Of a stretch of DNA of 64,000 nt, positions 47,886 through 59,215 are shown one piece after another (position 1 is the first letter of the stretch; each line of letters opens with the position of its first letter). Origin of the DNA: Theropithecus gelada. Its lineage: Eukaryota > Chordata > Mammalia > Primates > Cercopithecidae. The notes beneath the pieces were generated by a model. That model ran no database searches. It worked only from the letters and a program-made list of their open reading frames with translations, and had not been told where the DNA came from. Where the stretch lies: positions 16,526,547 through 16,590,546 of the forward strand of contig NC_037680.1 in the NCBI RefSeq assembly GCF_003255815.1, in the 5' to 3' direction. Position numbers and translations under genes: made by a program.

Positions 47886-49184
47886 TAACTCATAGACAAC
47901 TTTAAGCAACAATTTTAAAGGTTCTTCAGCTAAATCTTATTTCAAACACTACCTTCAGGAAAAAATTACTTTTTAAATAAATGACACTGAGTCTGATCAT
48001 TCCTAACTATATACTATTGTTAAAAGACAAACAGTGTGCCCTTAAAAATTCTTTAGTCTTTCACAGATTTTATAATATTTCCAGTTAGATTTAAACTTTG
48101 AAGATAAGGAAGGGGTCATTCATCATTTATTATCTCCATCCACAGCACCTCTTCAAACCAAACTCTGTATGGCTGAAGAAAACCAAGGATCTGGTAAGCT
48201 ACAGACATGAGCAATACTTTTGGTACTGGAAAAGAATTGAGAAATTAACTCATTACCTTTAACTTTAGAAGTGAGCAAAGAAACCCAAAGAGGTTAACTA
48301 TAATTAGTTCCTAGATGAGAAGTTATCTGTATTTGCCATCTGCTTTGATGTTTGGCATCCTTATCCTATTATATATTAATTTTTAATATATAGTATCCTA
48401 TTTTTTGAAAGCTAACATTTAAAATCTGAATCATGTTAAATAGAAAGGGAAATAAAATTTTATATACATCTAATAATGCCTGCTCTGATCAGACATAGGT
48501 ACTGCCCTGGTGAAAGAATTTCAGGCCTATAATAGAGAAATTTAGCAAAAGATAAAATACCACTTTCCTTTGCTGTTTGCAAATTGGATCCATAGTCATT
48601 TCTTCCCAGTTTTCCATTATTATTTCCTGAAGCAGAGTGAGTTACAGCAAATCACCCCTAGATAGGTGATTTGATTATCTTTAGCATGTGGAATCTGTTA
48701 CTCTCATAATGCTTATCAGCTCTGACACAAATTGAACACATTAATCACCCCAAAAAAGAACTCTGCAAGAAGGATAGGAACCAGTGAGTTTCACTGATAA
48801 TGGGAAAATGGTTCTTTTTTTAAGGAACACGTTGCTAATATTAAGTTGAAAGAAAAAGACAATTTTGGGGAAGAGAGTGATAACTATAACAATGGATAAG
48901 GAAAATGAATTTAAATAGATATTATGAGAACTGAGGGACTCAGTCCTCAGGGCAAATCTTACTTTGGCAATTATTTATATTTGATTCTAATGAAAAGTAT
49001 ACCAGACTCCCTTTGGGCCTTTTCGGGGATGTAAAATTTGGAGGAGGGCTGAAAAGTCTGAGTTCGAAGATTAGCATCTTATCTTTTTCCAAATGAACAT
49101 GGATTTGTGCCTTCAAATGGTTAACGCTTATCTGTATGCAGCTGGAAATACAGCACAAAAGGGAGCCTTTAAGTGTTTAAAGCA
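47886..49184 (-). other. HNMT intron 1, unassigned
   Basis: Unique AT-rich sequence, no recognised repeat or exon. Confidence 0.5.
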
Positions 49185-49372
49185 AACGTAGAACCAAAGC
49201 ACTGCAGGAGAAAGGCAGGGCAGGGCAGCGAGGAGGGGGACGAGGGGGAGTTGCTATCAGTAACTCGCCCTTATCCCCATGCCCAGCCTGCGAGGCTGAG
49301 CTAGACCCATCTATCACTGACGCACAGCGAGTCTCAGGCTTGTCCCTTTGACAACAACGTCCCTTTTGTTAC
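49185..49372. other. GC-rich start of HNMT intron 1
   Basis: The first 190 bases of the intron after the ATG exon are more GC-rich than their surroundings and hold several CpGs (ggacgaggg, actcgccc, gcgagg, gacgcac, agcgag). No transposon is recognised. Placement just downstream of the probable promoter suggests regulatory sequence, but no factor site is diagnostic. Confidence 0.35.
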
Positions 49373-49509
49373 CTTGCTATTATGCCTGGCAGCTTCTTGT
49401 CCATGAATTCCTGCATGCACTGGTGTTCCGTGGAATGGCTGAGAAACCTCCGGAAAGATTCAACATATCTCCCGTGGTCAGAAAACAAGCTCCTCATGGA
49501 AGATGCCAT
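49373..49509 (-). CDS. HNMT: HNMT first coding exon (residues 1-45 and part of codon 46)
   Basis: Histamine N-methyltransferase is a cytosolic enzyme that moves the methyl group of S-adenosylmethionine to the N-tau atom of the histamine imidazole ring, a main route of histamine clearance in brain and airway. The exon reads from the ATG at 49509-49507, opening MASSMRSLFSDHG, and contains the histamine-contacting Glu at residue 28 (in HSTEHQ). The start context is good: A at -3 and G at +4. The exon ends ..ATA GCA AG and is followed by a GT donor (gtaaca) at 49372. The coding part is 137 bases, leaving a phase 2 split codon completed by the next exon (Arg46). Compared with the human protein as I remember it, there are substitutions at residues 14 (K to R), 24 (N to S) and 45 (G to A), all mild. 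A cag/a acceptor-like site lies ten bases upstream of the ATG (49520), so this could be a second exon rather than the first. Confidence 0.95.
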
Positions 49510-49745
49510 GTTTGGTTTTCTGAGAAAGACAGAGTGGGAAGCAAGGTTTAACTTCCCCTCCTTCTCTTCCCAGTTCCCTCATTCTTTCCCCACCCCCACC
49601 AGTTTCTATCCAAAAAAAAAAAAACGCTAAGCTTGTTTTGAATTTAACATGCACCAAAGGCTGGCATGCAGAGCTCATTACTGACTCAATATTTGAACAG
49701 CAGTTTGCACTGATACTTTAACCCCTACGCGGTTGTTTTATAAGA
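49510..49745 (-). promoter_or_regulatory. HNMT: Probable HNMT 5' UTR and core promoter
   Basis: On the minus strand, a TATA-like tataaaa lies at 49742-49736, about 230 bases upstream of the HNMT ATG, so transcription could start near 49705. The interval is unique sequence with a pyrimidine/purine-rich block (49555-49620) and a short A run at 49611-49624. There is no CpG island; CpGs are sparse. An acceptor-like tctttctcag ends at 49520, ten bases before the ATG, so an untranslated exon further upstream (toward 64000) is possible instead of a continuous 5' UTR. The start site is an inference from sequence signals only. Confidence 0.45.
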
Positions 49746-50399
49746 AATAGAAGTACTAAAGCAAGGCTGTAAATACACTGCTAAAACTTTTCAAACTCCT
49801 GATGTTGAAAGGTCATAAAAACAGACTGTATTCAAATCACTTCCTGTTTTGCCAGCAGAGCCACAAGTAAGTTCCAAGTGTGAAAGTGACTGTTCAAAGT
49901 GGCAAACGCAGGATGAAAAGGACAGCTACACAGCACTCTCAGAAATCTACAGCAGTGAAATCTTTGACGAAAGACTGTCATCTGCCTCTGGGCTTTCTAC
50001 AGGATTGTTTTGGCCTTTACATCCCTCAGCACTTGAATTTTCAACTTATCTGTTGCATTTCTTCAAATGCTGATTTGTGGTAACTCAAATTATCTTAAGA
50101 AGAAGTCACCAAGGAGGAGCCCAAGAACTCGTAGCTAGAAGCTGTCAGAAGCTGCAGTTAGGGGATTGAGAGTGGTGAGAGAAGTCTTGGAGCAAGAATG
50201 CAGGACACCAGGGTAAAAGCCCAGTCCGTAGAATCCTTCCCTAAGCACTTTGAACACGACGAGGTCAAAGACACTTCGCTTGGCTGGTTGAGCCTTTGGA
50301 AACCCAGTGGTGTCACCCACCAGAAGACCCAAAGCTTCAGAGTACTCACACACAGTCTTTCTCCTGGGAAGTGGTCTTTAAGAAGGTATCTAATTCTTT
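49746..50399. other. HNMT 5' flank, unassigned
   Basis: Unique sequence directly upstream of the probable promoter. Several overlapping open frames exist on both strands but none is recognised. An untranslated HNMT exon could lie here; no proof. Confidence 0.4.
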
Positions 50400-50500
50400 A
50401 TCTAATACTGAGTTGTTAATAATAGCATCCAACTCATGGAGGAGTTGTGAGGATCAAATGAGTTAACTCATTATAAGTCTCTTAGAAATATGTCTGCTTA
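50400..50500 (+). mobile_element. MIR SINE fragment
   Basis: taatagcatccaactcatgg, agttgtgaggatcaaatgag, the MIR 3' half. Confidence 0.7.
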
Positions 50501-50569
50501 AACCGTCCCCTTCTAATTGAGTTCCCAAACTGTCCTCTAAGCATTCAAAACACTCCCCAACTCCCTTTG

Positions 50570-50878
50570 TTTTCTGTTTGTTTGTTTTTGTTTTTTGAGA
50601 CGGAGTCTCGCTCTGTCGCCCAACCTGGAGTGCAATGGTGCGATCTCCGCTGACTGCAACCTCTGCCTCCTGGGCTGAAGTGATTCTCCTGTCTCAGCCT
50701 CCCGAATAACTGGGATTACAGGCGCCCGCCACCACGCCTGGCTAATTTTTATATTTTTAGTAGAGATGAGGTTTCACCATGTTGGTCAGGCTGGGGTTGA
50801 ACTCTTGACCTCAAGTGATCCACCCACCTTGGCCTCCCAAAGTGCTGGGATTACAGGCATGAGCCACCATGCCCAGCC
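50570..50878 (-). mobile_element. Alu SINE, full length, reversed
   Basis: (GTTT)n-rich tail, gagacggagtctcgctctgtc, ends ccaccatgcccagcc. Possible duplication ccccaactcccttt (50555-50568) against 50891-50904 with one mismatch, offset by C-rich slippage. Confidence 0.96.
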
Positions 50879-50994
50879 CCCAACCCCCTCCCCCAACTCT
50901 CTTTTATAAGTATGTTTTGTTCTCACTATTCTTAGAGCCAGTGCTTTTACCCTAGGGGAAAATGGAACATCTGGATAGGCAGATTGCCATGGAT

Positions 50995-51140
50995 GACTCT
51001 GTCCTTAATGGACTATGTGACTTTGGCTGAAATATAAGCTGCAGTTTGCTCATTAGTAAAATGGGAACAACGAATTTTATCTCATAGGGTTGTAGTGAGA
51101 ATAACATAACTAATGTTTAAAAAGTGCAAGCCAGTCCCTT
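50995..51140 (+). mobile_element. MIR SINE fragment
   Basis: atgtgactttggctg, gctcattagtaaaatgggaac, tctcatagggttgtagtgag. Confidence 0.8.
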
Positions 51141-51144
51141 CTGC

Positions 51145-51170
51145 AGAAAATAATAATAATAATAAAATAA
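51145..51170 (+). repeat. (AAT)n microsatellite
   Basis: Short AAT run following the MIR. Confidence 0.85.
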
Positions 51171-51284
51171 CAAAAACAATCCTCACTTTATTCATGGACG
51201 TTGAAATTTGAGTTTCATATCATTTTCACATGTCATGAAATACTATCCTTCTTTGAATTTACTTTAACCATTTAAAAACATAAA

Positions 51285-51375
51285 AGTTATTGGTAGCTCA
51301 TGGGCTGCACAAAACAGGTGGGTAGGGCTGGGTTCGGCCACAGGCCCTATTTGGTCAGGCCCTGATTTAGCTCCT
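51285..51375 (+). mobile_element. MER5-like hAT transposon end
   Basis: cacaaaacaggtgggtaggg..ttcggccacaggccc..ttggtcaggccctg resembles the end of MER5A-type elements. Short and diverged. Confidence 0.4.
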
Positions 51376-51855
51376 CTGCCCTTCACTCATCCTTGGATAA
51401 GGTCTTTGCTAGTTCTCTACTCACATCTCTATCCAACCAGCCTTCCATTTCCTCAGATTGGCTCTGACAAACTTTTGCTTGTATTACCATCTTCCATTTT
51501 TCTCTTTAGAGCTCAACCCAAATCATTCATTCATTCATTCATGTGTACATCTATCTGTTTTTGTTTCATTTTAACCCAAACCAAAAATGGCCAATAATGT
51601 ATTCATCTATTGAATAAATGTTCAGTAAGAGTTACTGTTGGCTATTCTGCTGAGGAATACTCCTGACATGACTTTCTCTTGGAAAGCTGCTGCTAAGACC
51701 TCCCTTAACTGAAACTTGGTCTTCTGAGACTACCACCTCCCTTGTCTGCTGTCAGATATTCTCCAAAGAGCCTGTTCTTCATGTGGATCCCATTGAGGAC
51801 TTCCTTTCCATTCCCACTGTTTCCACCCTACTTGAGATTCTCTTTATTTTTCACT
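51376..51855. other. 5' flank, unassigned
   Basis: (ATTC)n at 51525-51542; otherwise nothing recognised. Confidence 0.4.
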
Positions 51856-51869
51856 TATTGTGCTATTTT

Positions 51870-51905
51870 AAAACAAAACAAAACAAAACAAAAACAAAAA
51901 CAAAC
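51870..51905 (+). repeat. (AAAAC)n repeat at the L1 3' junction
   Basis: A/C-rich on the plus strand, whereas the reversed L1 beside it should show a T-rich tail here. Confidence 0.9.
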
Positions 51906-53105
51906 TTTTAAGTTCAAGGGTACCTGTGCAGATTTGTTACATAGGTAAACATGTTTCATGGGGGCTTGTTTTACAGATCATTTCACCACTCAGGTATTAA
52001 GCCTAGTACCCCCTAGTTATTTTTCCTGATTCTCTCCTTCTTCCCACACTCCACCTCCAATAGGCCCAGTATGTGTTTTTCCCATCTAATGTTTCCATAT
52101 TTTCTCATTATTTAGCTCCCACTTATAAGTGAGAATATGCAGTATTTGGGTTTCTGTTCCTGCATTAGTTCGCTAAGGATAATGGCCTCCAGTTCCATCC
52201 ATGTCCCCACAAAGGACATGATCTCATCCTTTTTTATGGCTGCTTAGTATTCCATGATATACATACATCACATTTTCTTTGTCCAGTCTGTCATTGATGA
52301 GCATTTAGGTTGATTTCATGTATTTGTTATTGCATATAGTGTTGCAATAAACATTCACATACATGTGTGTTTATAACAGAACAATTTATATTCCTTTGGG
52401 TATAATATACCCAGTAATGGGATTGCTGGGTTGAATGGGATTTCTGTCTTTAGGTCTTTGAAGAATCGCCACACTGTCTTCCACAATGGTTGAACTAACA
52501 CTCCCACCAACGGGGTATAAGTGTTTCCTTTTCTCAACAACTTTGCCAGCACCTGTTATTTTTTTACTTTTTCATAATAGCCACTGTGACCGGTGTGAGG
52601 TGGTATCTCATTGTAGTTTTTATTTGCATTTCTCTAACGATAAGTGACGTTGAACTTTTTGTTCATATGATTGTTGGCTGCATATATGTCTTCTTTTGAA
52701 AAGTATCTATTCATGTCCTCTATCCACTTTTAATGTTTTTTTTTCTTGTAAATTTATTTAAGTTTTTTATAGATGATGGATACTAGACCTTTGTCAGGTG
52801 CATAGTTTGCAAAAATTTTCTCCCATTCTATCAGTTGTTTATTCCTGTTCATAGTTTCCTTTTGCTGTAGAGACGATCCTTAGTGTAATTAGTTCTCATT
52901 TGTCAACTTTTGCTTTTGGTGTCTTCATCATGAAATCTTTGTCCATGTGTATGTCCTGCATGGTATTGCCTAGGTTGTCTTCCAGGGTTTCTATAGTTTT
53001 GCGTTTTATATTTAAGTCTTTAATCCATCTTGAGTTAATTTTTATATATGGTGTAAAGAAGGGGTGCAGTTTCAACCTTCTGCATTTGTCTGGCCAGTTA
53101 TCCTA
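51906..53105 (-). mobile_element. L1 3' end (L1PB/L1MA age), reversed
   Basis: 1.2 kb: reversed 3' UTR (acttttaagttcaagggtacc), then ORF2 to ctggccagttatcc. Many frame breaks. Candidate 14-bp target duplication tattgtgctatttt (51856-51869) and tactgtgctgtttt (53106-53119), 12/14 identical. Confidence 0.93.
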
Positions 53106-53119
53106 TACTGTGCTGTTTT

Positions 53120-53824
53120 TTTAATTGGGTTTCCTGCTTTAGGAATCACACAGATCCTAACCAATTTTATTGCCATGTCAACTTCATGTTTCTTTTTCTT
53201 TTTAAAGTAAGTTTAGATAAAGACACTCTTTTCTTTCTCTTATAATATTTAGTCTCCCCACTGACCCCCAAGTCAAGTACAAGATCCACTCTGCAGCTCC
53301 CCCAATAATTATCCAGAATTGTGTCTCATTTATCTCTAGTTTTGCATTTATATCCCCTTCAAATTGTGCTGCTTCTCTGGATACGTTCCTATGCTTTTTT
53401 GCCTACAGCCTCTCCTCACAATAGTTCCTTCTGTAACATGCTGCTTCCTTTCTTACCACATCCATTGAAAAATTTTCTATTCTTCATATGCTACCACTTT
53501 CATATATCCTTCCATATTTCCCTCAAAAAATTCAGCACTCATGCTCATAATTTCTGATATTCTTGCAAGCATTCATCCTTGTGTTATTGTTGTTTAATAT
53601 ATTCGCCTTAACTCCCCTGCTTGTCCCCATGTGACTTAGCTCATAAAGACAGGAACTGAGTCACAGCTACCTCCCTGATGTGTTGCCCAAAGTAGACTTT
53701 CAGTTCTTTTTTAAATAATTAAGAATGTGCTTGAGCATTTACACTCTTGAGATGTTGTCTGCTATCAGATGTCCTCCATCCTTTTCATTATTGAGTAGCT
53801 CTATATGTTACCAATAACACCAGA
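53120..53824 (+). mobile_element. Possible L2 remnant
   Basis: 53620-53695 resembles an L2 3' end (taaagacaggaactgagtc), and the pyrimidine-rich remainder fits sense L2, but matches are weak. Confidence 0.35.
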
Positions 53825-54065
53825 CTTCCATTTCTTGAGCACTTACTATGTGCCAGAAATTGTATGGACCTTATAAAATTTAATGTAAATCCTACATTTA
53901 CTTGGAGTATATCCAAGGATTTACTCTTTGTAGTACCTCCATCAACTTCCCCCTATTACAAATGAGAAAACCAAGTTTCTGAGAGATTAAGCTACCTAGC
54001 CAAAAACTGCAGGACTGGTGTTGAATTGTAGGTCTGTCAAATCCCAGGACTAGCGCTCTCACAAA
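53825..54065 (+). mobile_element. MIR SINE, near full length
   Basis: ttgagcacttactatgtgcc, aatgagaaaaccaagtttctg, ttaagctacctagcc, ggtgttgaattgtagg. Confidence 0.9.
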
Positions 54066-54109
54066 AAATCTTTATATTCAGCCAAAACTTGCTGCCCTGT
54101 AATTCTTAG

Positions 54110-54370
54110 ATAGTACTCCTATTTCTGGTTGCTTAAACTAAACAGAAGTAATTCAGTTCTTTCTCCATATAACAACCATTAAAAAACTTGAAATCAACCA
54201 TCAGGACAACCTTACTCCCCAAAGTGCCTCTTTCATAGCTCCTAATTATTTCTTCTGCAATATAGCGTTATATAATTCATTACTCTGGCCCCTCCTTTGG
54301 AAATACTCTAGTTTGTCTGGGTTCCTTTAAATGGTGATGTTTGAAAATAAACACAATATCCCCAAAGCTA
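54110..54370 (-). mobile_element. L3/CR1-like LINE fragment, reversed
   Basis: aacaaccattaaaaaacttg, ggcccctcctttggaaatac, ctagtttgtctgggttcc, gtttgaaaataaacacaat resemble the reversed end of CR1-type ORF2 (the cctcctctggac.. cagtttgtc region). Confidence 0.55.
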
Positions 54371-55029
54371 CCTAAAAAGTGGAGATTTATTTTCCAGGCT
54401 TACACTAGTGTTTCCCAAAGTTCCGCCCAACTCAACTTCTTTCAGATTTTACTCTGCGAAAAAAAGGGTTCCACAGTCAAATAATTTAAAAAGTGCTGAA
54501 CTGAGTAGCTTCCTCTGGATATTTATAATGCACATTAGTATATTAAAGATTCATAAAACCTTTGTCACATGTCCTCTTCAGATGCAAATATATCATGGCT
54601 ACGACATTTCTCTGATTAGTCTTGCAGTCCCTCAAAAGACAAAAAAAAAGAGGAAATCTTGTTGCTTTCAGCATGATTTGTGTTTGATTAAGTGCTGGTT
54701 TCAGCAATCACAACTTCCTTTTAAAATTGCATATAGAATATCTGTTTCATAATCCATACTGCATCTGGAATTTCCTTGTAGCTGGCTGGTTGGAATTACC
54801 GAATCTTGAAAATCTTTTTTTCCCTTTTTTTTTTTTTTTTGGAAAATTGAAGCAACAATCTAGCACATCTATCATTTGCCATGACTTTTCAAAAGTTACC
54901 AGCAGTGACATCAGTATTGCTTTTATAAGTTCTTTCAGCACACTGAAATGTAATTTTTTTAGACTTTAAATTATTGCCTAATTTAAAATTCTTATTTATT
55001 TTCTTACCTATTTTGGGCATCCATCCCCT
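54371..55029. other. 5' flank, unassigned
   Basis: A T-run at 54818-54840; open frames here have no recognised homology. Confidence 0.4.
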
Positions 55030-55205
55030 ATTACATATCAATTATTAAGCTGTTACTGTGTCAAAGTGCCTTATATACTTCTAACACTCTGGGGGATGGA
55101 ACTATTGATACCATCAAGTGAGACTCAGAGCAGATAAATAGTATAAGACCGCATAACTCCTAAGAGAAGAGCCTGGGTTCAAATTAATGTTTGATTCCAA
55201 GGCTC
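55030..55205 (+). mobile_element. MIR SINE
   Basis: ttactgtgtcaaagtgcc, ggaactattgataccatc, agagcctgggttcaaatt. Confidence 0.7.
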
Positions 55206-56904
55206 ATTTAAAAAAATTATGCCATATTACCTCTCACCTTTCTGTGTCTTTCCAACATGAAGATTATTTTCCATGTTACAGAAGATAGGAGCAAAGAAAA
55301 AGTGGAATAATTCTGTGTTCTTTCTATCACCTTTTAATAGAACACCATCTTTGCTAGGTCAAAAAACAAAGGCTTTCCCTTGTTCATTCTTCTTCCTCTG
55401 TATGTGGTACACCAAAAAATAAACAAATGAACAAAAGAGAAGAAAAAACAATAGCAAAGTCTTCAGGACCCATTTTCTTTTACACAGCATTGTTCAGATA
55501 TTTCTGTTCATCCTGGTCTTTAGTCTTCCGAACACCATACTCATTGGTCTAGCTTCTTATTCTTATGTCCGATCATCTAAATAGCACAATACATAGTAGG
55601 TATATGTTAACAGCAATATTGCTAAAATATGTTAGTCAAATAGGTCAAAGAATCCCATTTTCTTTTCACTTGACAAGAATGGAGGAAGACAGTATTTTAT
55701 ACAAATTGATTGATTTACTTGATCTGCTAGCTTATTTGAAATTTATCAGGAAGATTGATCCAACTGTGGTCTCAAAAGAAGGATTGGAATTATAGCACAT
55801 AAAATTTTAGAGCTTGATTAGACTGGGAACTTCTGTCAGATATAATAGGCATCAGGAATCTTACATTCCGCAGGAGACTTAGGTAAGTTTCTCATAAACA
55901 TGGAAATAAGAAGCAAGAAAATTTAATGCTATACAAGCCTTGCCTCTTACTAGGTAAATCTGCTCTAAACTTTTTTTTCCATATATAAAAAAAATGTGGA
56001 AAGATGAGAGGTGAGATGATCTTTAAGCTTTCTTGAAGTTTTAGTTAAATGCCTTCCATCTTTTAAAAAGATAAGTTTTTGTGGGCTTGTGAAACTAAAA
56101 GTAGTTGTATATATATTCATAGCTAGTAGACCCACTGTATCTAAAGATTGTCAATAAATCATAAATGATAACCTAAAGATGGTCTCTGGGTAAGAAGCCC
56201 CTTCACTTTATGGTATTAGGCAAATTTACCAATGTGAGTTAAGGTCACACAGTTGGTAATAATGCCATATATCTTGTTACTATTAATGACTTAGTTGTTT
56301 CAATTACACTTTATTAATGTGGAGTTTATGATAGTTTTGTTTTAATTAACTTAAAACAAGAAAGGCCCAAAATACCCAATCAGGGACAAACCAAACCATC
56401 TTATGATGCAGATGAAATACTTGGATGATAATTAATTGAGAAGGAAGAGAGAAGATGGACAGACAAATCCTGTTAAAAGACATAAAGAGTAACCCCGTGA
56501 AATTCTAGAGATATAAAGCTTATATGAAATATTTAGGATGTGAACAAAGAATAAGGCACAACAAAAAAGAGTCTGTGAACTAACTTTCCATTTAATAATA
56601 AAAAAAATTTTTAAGTCACCTTGAAAGTACTAGATCTCCTCTCAAAGGTAAAGGTGAGTAAGTATTTACAACCTGGAAAATTAGCAAGAACTGGACAGCT
56701 ATCAAAACAAAAAAGCAAACAAAACTACAATAATACAATTTGTGAAATGAGATTTTGCCTCACTGCCCTTATAGAGGGATTGTGGTAAGCAAACTTCTCT
56801 GGCATCTGGTGAAGAAGTATGTGCTCAATATACCAAAAAAATATAGTCTATGAAACCTCAGCACTAGAACATTCTCCTGGGCTAGAACATTCTTATCTGA
56901 GATG
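55206..56904. other. 5' flank, unassigned
   Basis: AT-rich, 1.7 kb; 56200-56270 weakly MIR-like (aaggtcacacagttggtaat). No exon recognised. Confidence 0.4.
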
Positions 56905-56909
56905 CCTTG

Positions 56910-57277
56910 TAATATGATTTGGCTGAGTCCCCACCCAAATCTCATCTTTGATTATAACTCGTACTATCCACATGTCATGGGAGGAACCCAGTGGGAGGTG
57001 ACTGAATTATAGGGGCAGGTCTTTCCCATGATCTTCTCATGATAGTGAATGGATCTCTCTAGATCTGATGGTTTTAAAAATGGGAGTTGCCCTGCACAAG
57101 TTCTCTCTCTGCCTGCTGTCATCTACATAAGATGTGATTTGTTCCTCTTTGCCTTCTGCCATGATGGTGAGGCCTCCCCAGCCACGTGGAACCATGAGTC
57201 CAACTAAACCTCTTTCTTTTGTAAATTTCCCAGTCTTGGGTATGTCTTTATCCGCAGCGTGAAAATGGATTAATACA
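56910..57277 (+). mobile_element. THE1/MST LTR (ERVL-MaLR), solo
   Basis: 368 bases from taatatgatttggctgagtc to ggattaataca. Contains ctcatgatagtgaatgg, gccttctgccatgatgg and gtatgtctttatccgcagcg. Flanked by 5-bp duplication ccttg (56905-56909 and 57278-57282). Confidence 0.95.
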
Positions 57278-57334
57278 CCTTGCTTGGGCATGATCTGAGA
57301 ACATATGCCAGTGGGGCCCAAAGACTACTTTTTA

Positions 57335-57955
57335 AAACTTTTAAGCATAATTTTCATATGATAAACTATACAAATCTCAAGGATACAGGTGGAGGAAATT
57401 TCATATATGTATATATCCATATAACCATTGCCTAGATCAAGTCTCCTTTCTATAATATTTACATTTCTAGTCTCCTAGAGGATTAGCTCATGTCTGCAAT
57501 CAACAATACTCTCTCCACCCTGAGACAAACACCATTTGGACTTTAACTTTCCCAGATACGTTTTGCTTGTCTTGACCATCATATGAAAGGGTCATACAGA
57601 GTACTATGCATACTATAGTCTTTTGTGTCTGCCTTCTTTAGCTCTACATAATATGTTTGAAATACACCCACATTTTGTGCATCGGCAGTTCATTCGTGTC
57701 AATACCTATTCCATTATATAAATATTCCATAATTTTTAAAACCATTTTCTTTTACTTAATTGGGCATTTGCACTCTTTCTTCCAGTTTGGGCTATTAGGA
57801 GCAATGCTGGCAGAAACATTTCTGCACCTGTCTTTCATGGATATATGCACTCATTTCTATTATCATGAGTGAAATTGCTGTGTCATAGGACATTTTTTGT
57901 ATTGCCAGTCACATTTGCTTTACCCTTCTGGGAGTATGTAGCAGTGTCTATATTT
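57335..57955 (-). mobile_element. Ancient L1ME-like fragment, reversed
   Basis: ataattttcatatgataaac, gtcttttgtgtctgccttc, atattccataatttttaaaacc, gtttgggctattaggagc and gtgaaattgctgtgtcatagg follow the reversed L1ME ORF2/3' UTR. Confidence 0.8.
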
Positions 57956-59014
57956 TAGTCAACAAATACTGACTGCCTTTTAGATCTTTAACCAATGGTA
58001 TGGTGGAGCTGATTGTTAGAATTTCAGGAACTTTGTGAGCTGGTTGATATCACATGAGTAGCTAGAAATGAGCCATGGTGGGAGTATTTATGTAACTGAA
58101 CACAGGTCTGGATGCTCACTGCTTGCAGAGTCCAAGTAACAAGAGCAATGTCTGGTAGAAAGAAATAGAGACTTTGTTAACCAATACGAGTAAAGTGGAA
58201 GTGGCCAGATTCCCATATAAAGCAACCACTTTGATTTTTTGTGGGAAGGCAGGAATTTAAAGAAGGAAAACTTACTAAGGAAGGCAGGCAAGAATTGGCC
58301 TGAGTACAGTGTCTGTGTGTCTTGTTCTGGTGGCTATCTTGAGTCCTGGTCCACCTTGATCTCTGGCAGATGTGTTCTCAACAATGACCAGTTGTTAACT
58401 AGCGGCCTTGACATATCTCTAGAATTTTGCAACTGGGTCTTCAGACTTGGTCTGTCTATCTCATGATTAACCCCTGAGACTTCTAAGAAGGCACATACTT
58501 GGATACTAGCATCCAGTTTAGATAAATGTGAAGGGAGTATATGGTGAGAAAAAACGGGACATGAAGTATATTTTAAGACTAAGGAAAAAGGCTTCTGCAG
58601 TTTGCTGCAAGGTTATATCTTAAAACCCAAGAGAAAGGAAAAAAAAAAAGTTTAAAATGCATTTTGAAGTTAAGCTGCCCAGTTATATTTACACCATGAA
58701 GACTGGAAAACTCTATGAATCAGGTCTTTTAAAAAAAATCTCCTTGGAGAGCAGATTGTTAAACAATTAGCAGTGTACTATTGTTTTTAGCCCTGTGATT
58801 ATTTGCAAAGTGGCTTTGGAGAACTTGAACCTTCTTTTAAACTGGCTGAGTTGTGGTAATACCATACAGGCTACCTTTCTCCTGTCTCTAGCATGAACTT
58901 CCTGAAGCGTGTGGCTAATGACTATATGTGGGAACCACCGGAAGGGGTGGTGCCATCTTCCAGCATCTCTTAATTAATTGGTTGTACCCTTGCTATGATC
59001 TAGAGACAGAGATA
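57956..59014. other. 5' flank, unassigned
   Basis: No feature recognised. Confidence 0.4.
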
Positions 59015-59215
59015 TCATTGTTCCTATGTCTACCAGTTACTAGTATGGCATTGGGCAGGTTATTAATGTTCCCTGAGCTTTATTTTCTTACATGTGAAAT
59101 AGAGATAATAATTCCTACCTCATAAAAATTTGCGAGGGTTAAAAGAAATAATGTGTATCAAGTTTTCAACCTAATGCCTGGCATATAATAAACTCTCTGG
59201 CGTGAGGTTGACTTC
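59015..59215 (+). mobile_element. MIR SINE
   Basis: ccagttactagtatggc, gggcaggttattaatg, gaaatagagataataattcc, cctaatgcctggcatataat. Confidence 0.85.

Larger units (their letters stand above)
1..49705 (-). other. HNMT: HNMT gene, 5' part (first two coding exons and introns)
   Basis: The minus strand carries the 5' part of the histamine N-methyltransferase gene. Two coding exons are seen (49373-49509 and 43736-43788), separated by a 5.6 kb intron. Everything below 43736 is read as the following intron because no further HNMT coding segment was recognised. The 5' limit near 49705 is inferred from a TATA-like box at 49736-49742. Intron 1 is phase 2 and the next intron phase 1; the split codons join cleanly. 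All other annotated features in this span are transposon relics, simple repeats or unassigned intronic DNA. How far the gene continues beyond position 1 cannot be seen. Confidence 0.8.

Noticed and set aside
49348..49630. Plus-strand frames of 67 and 82 residues over the HNMT start exon
   Set aside because: They are antisense shadows of the HNMT coding exon.
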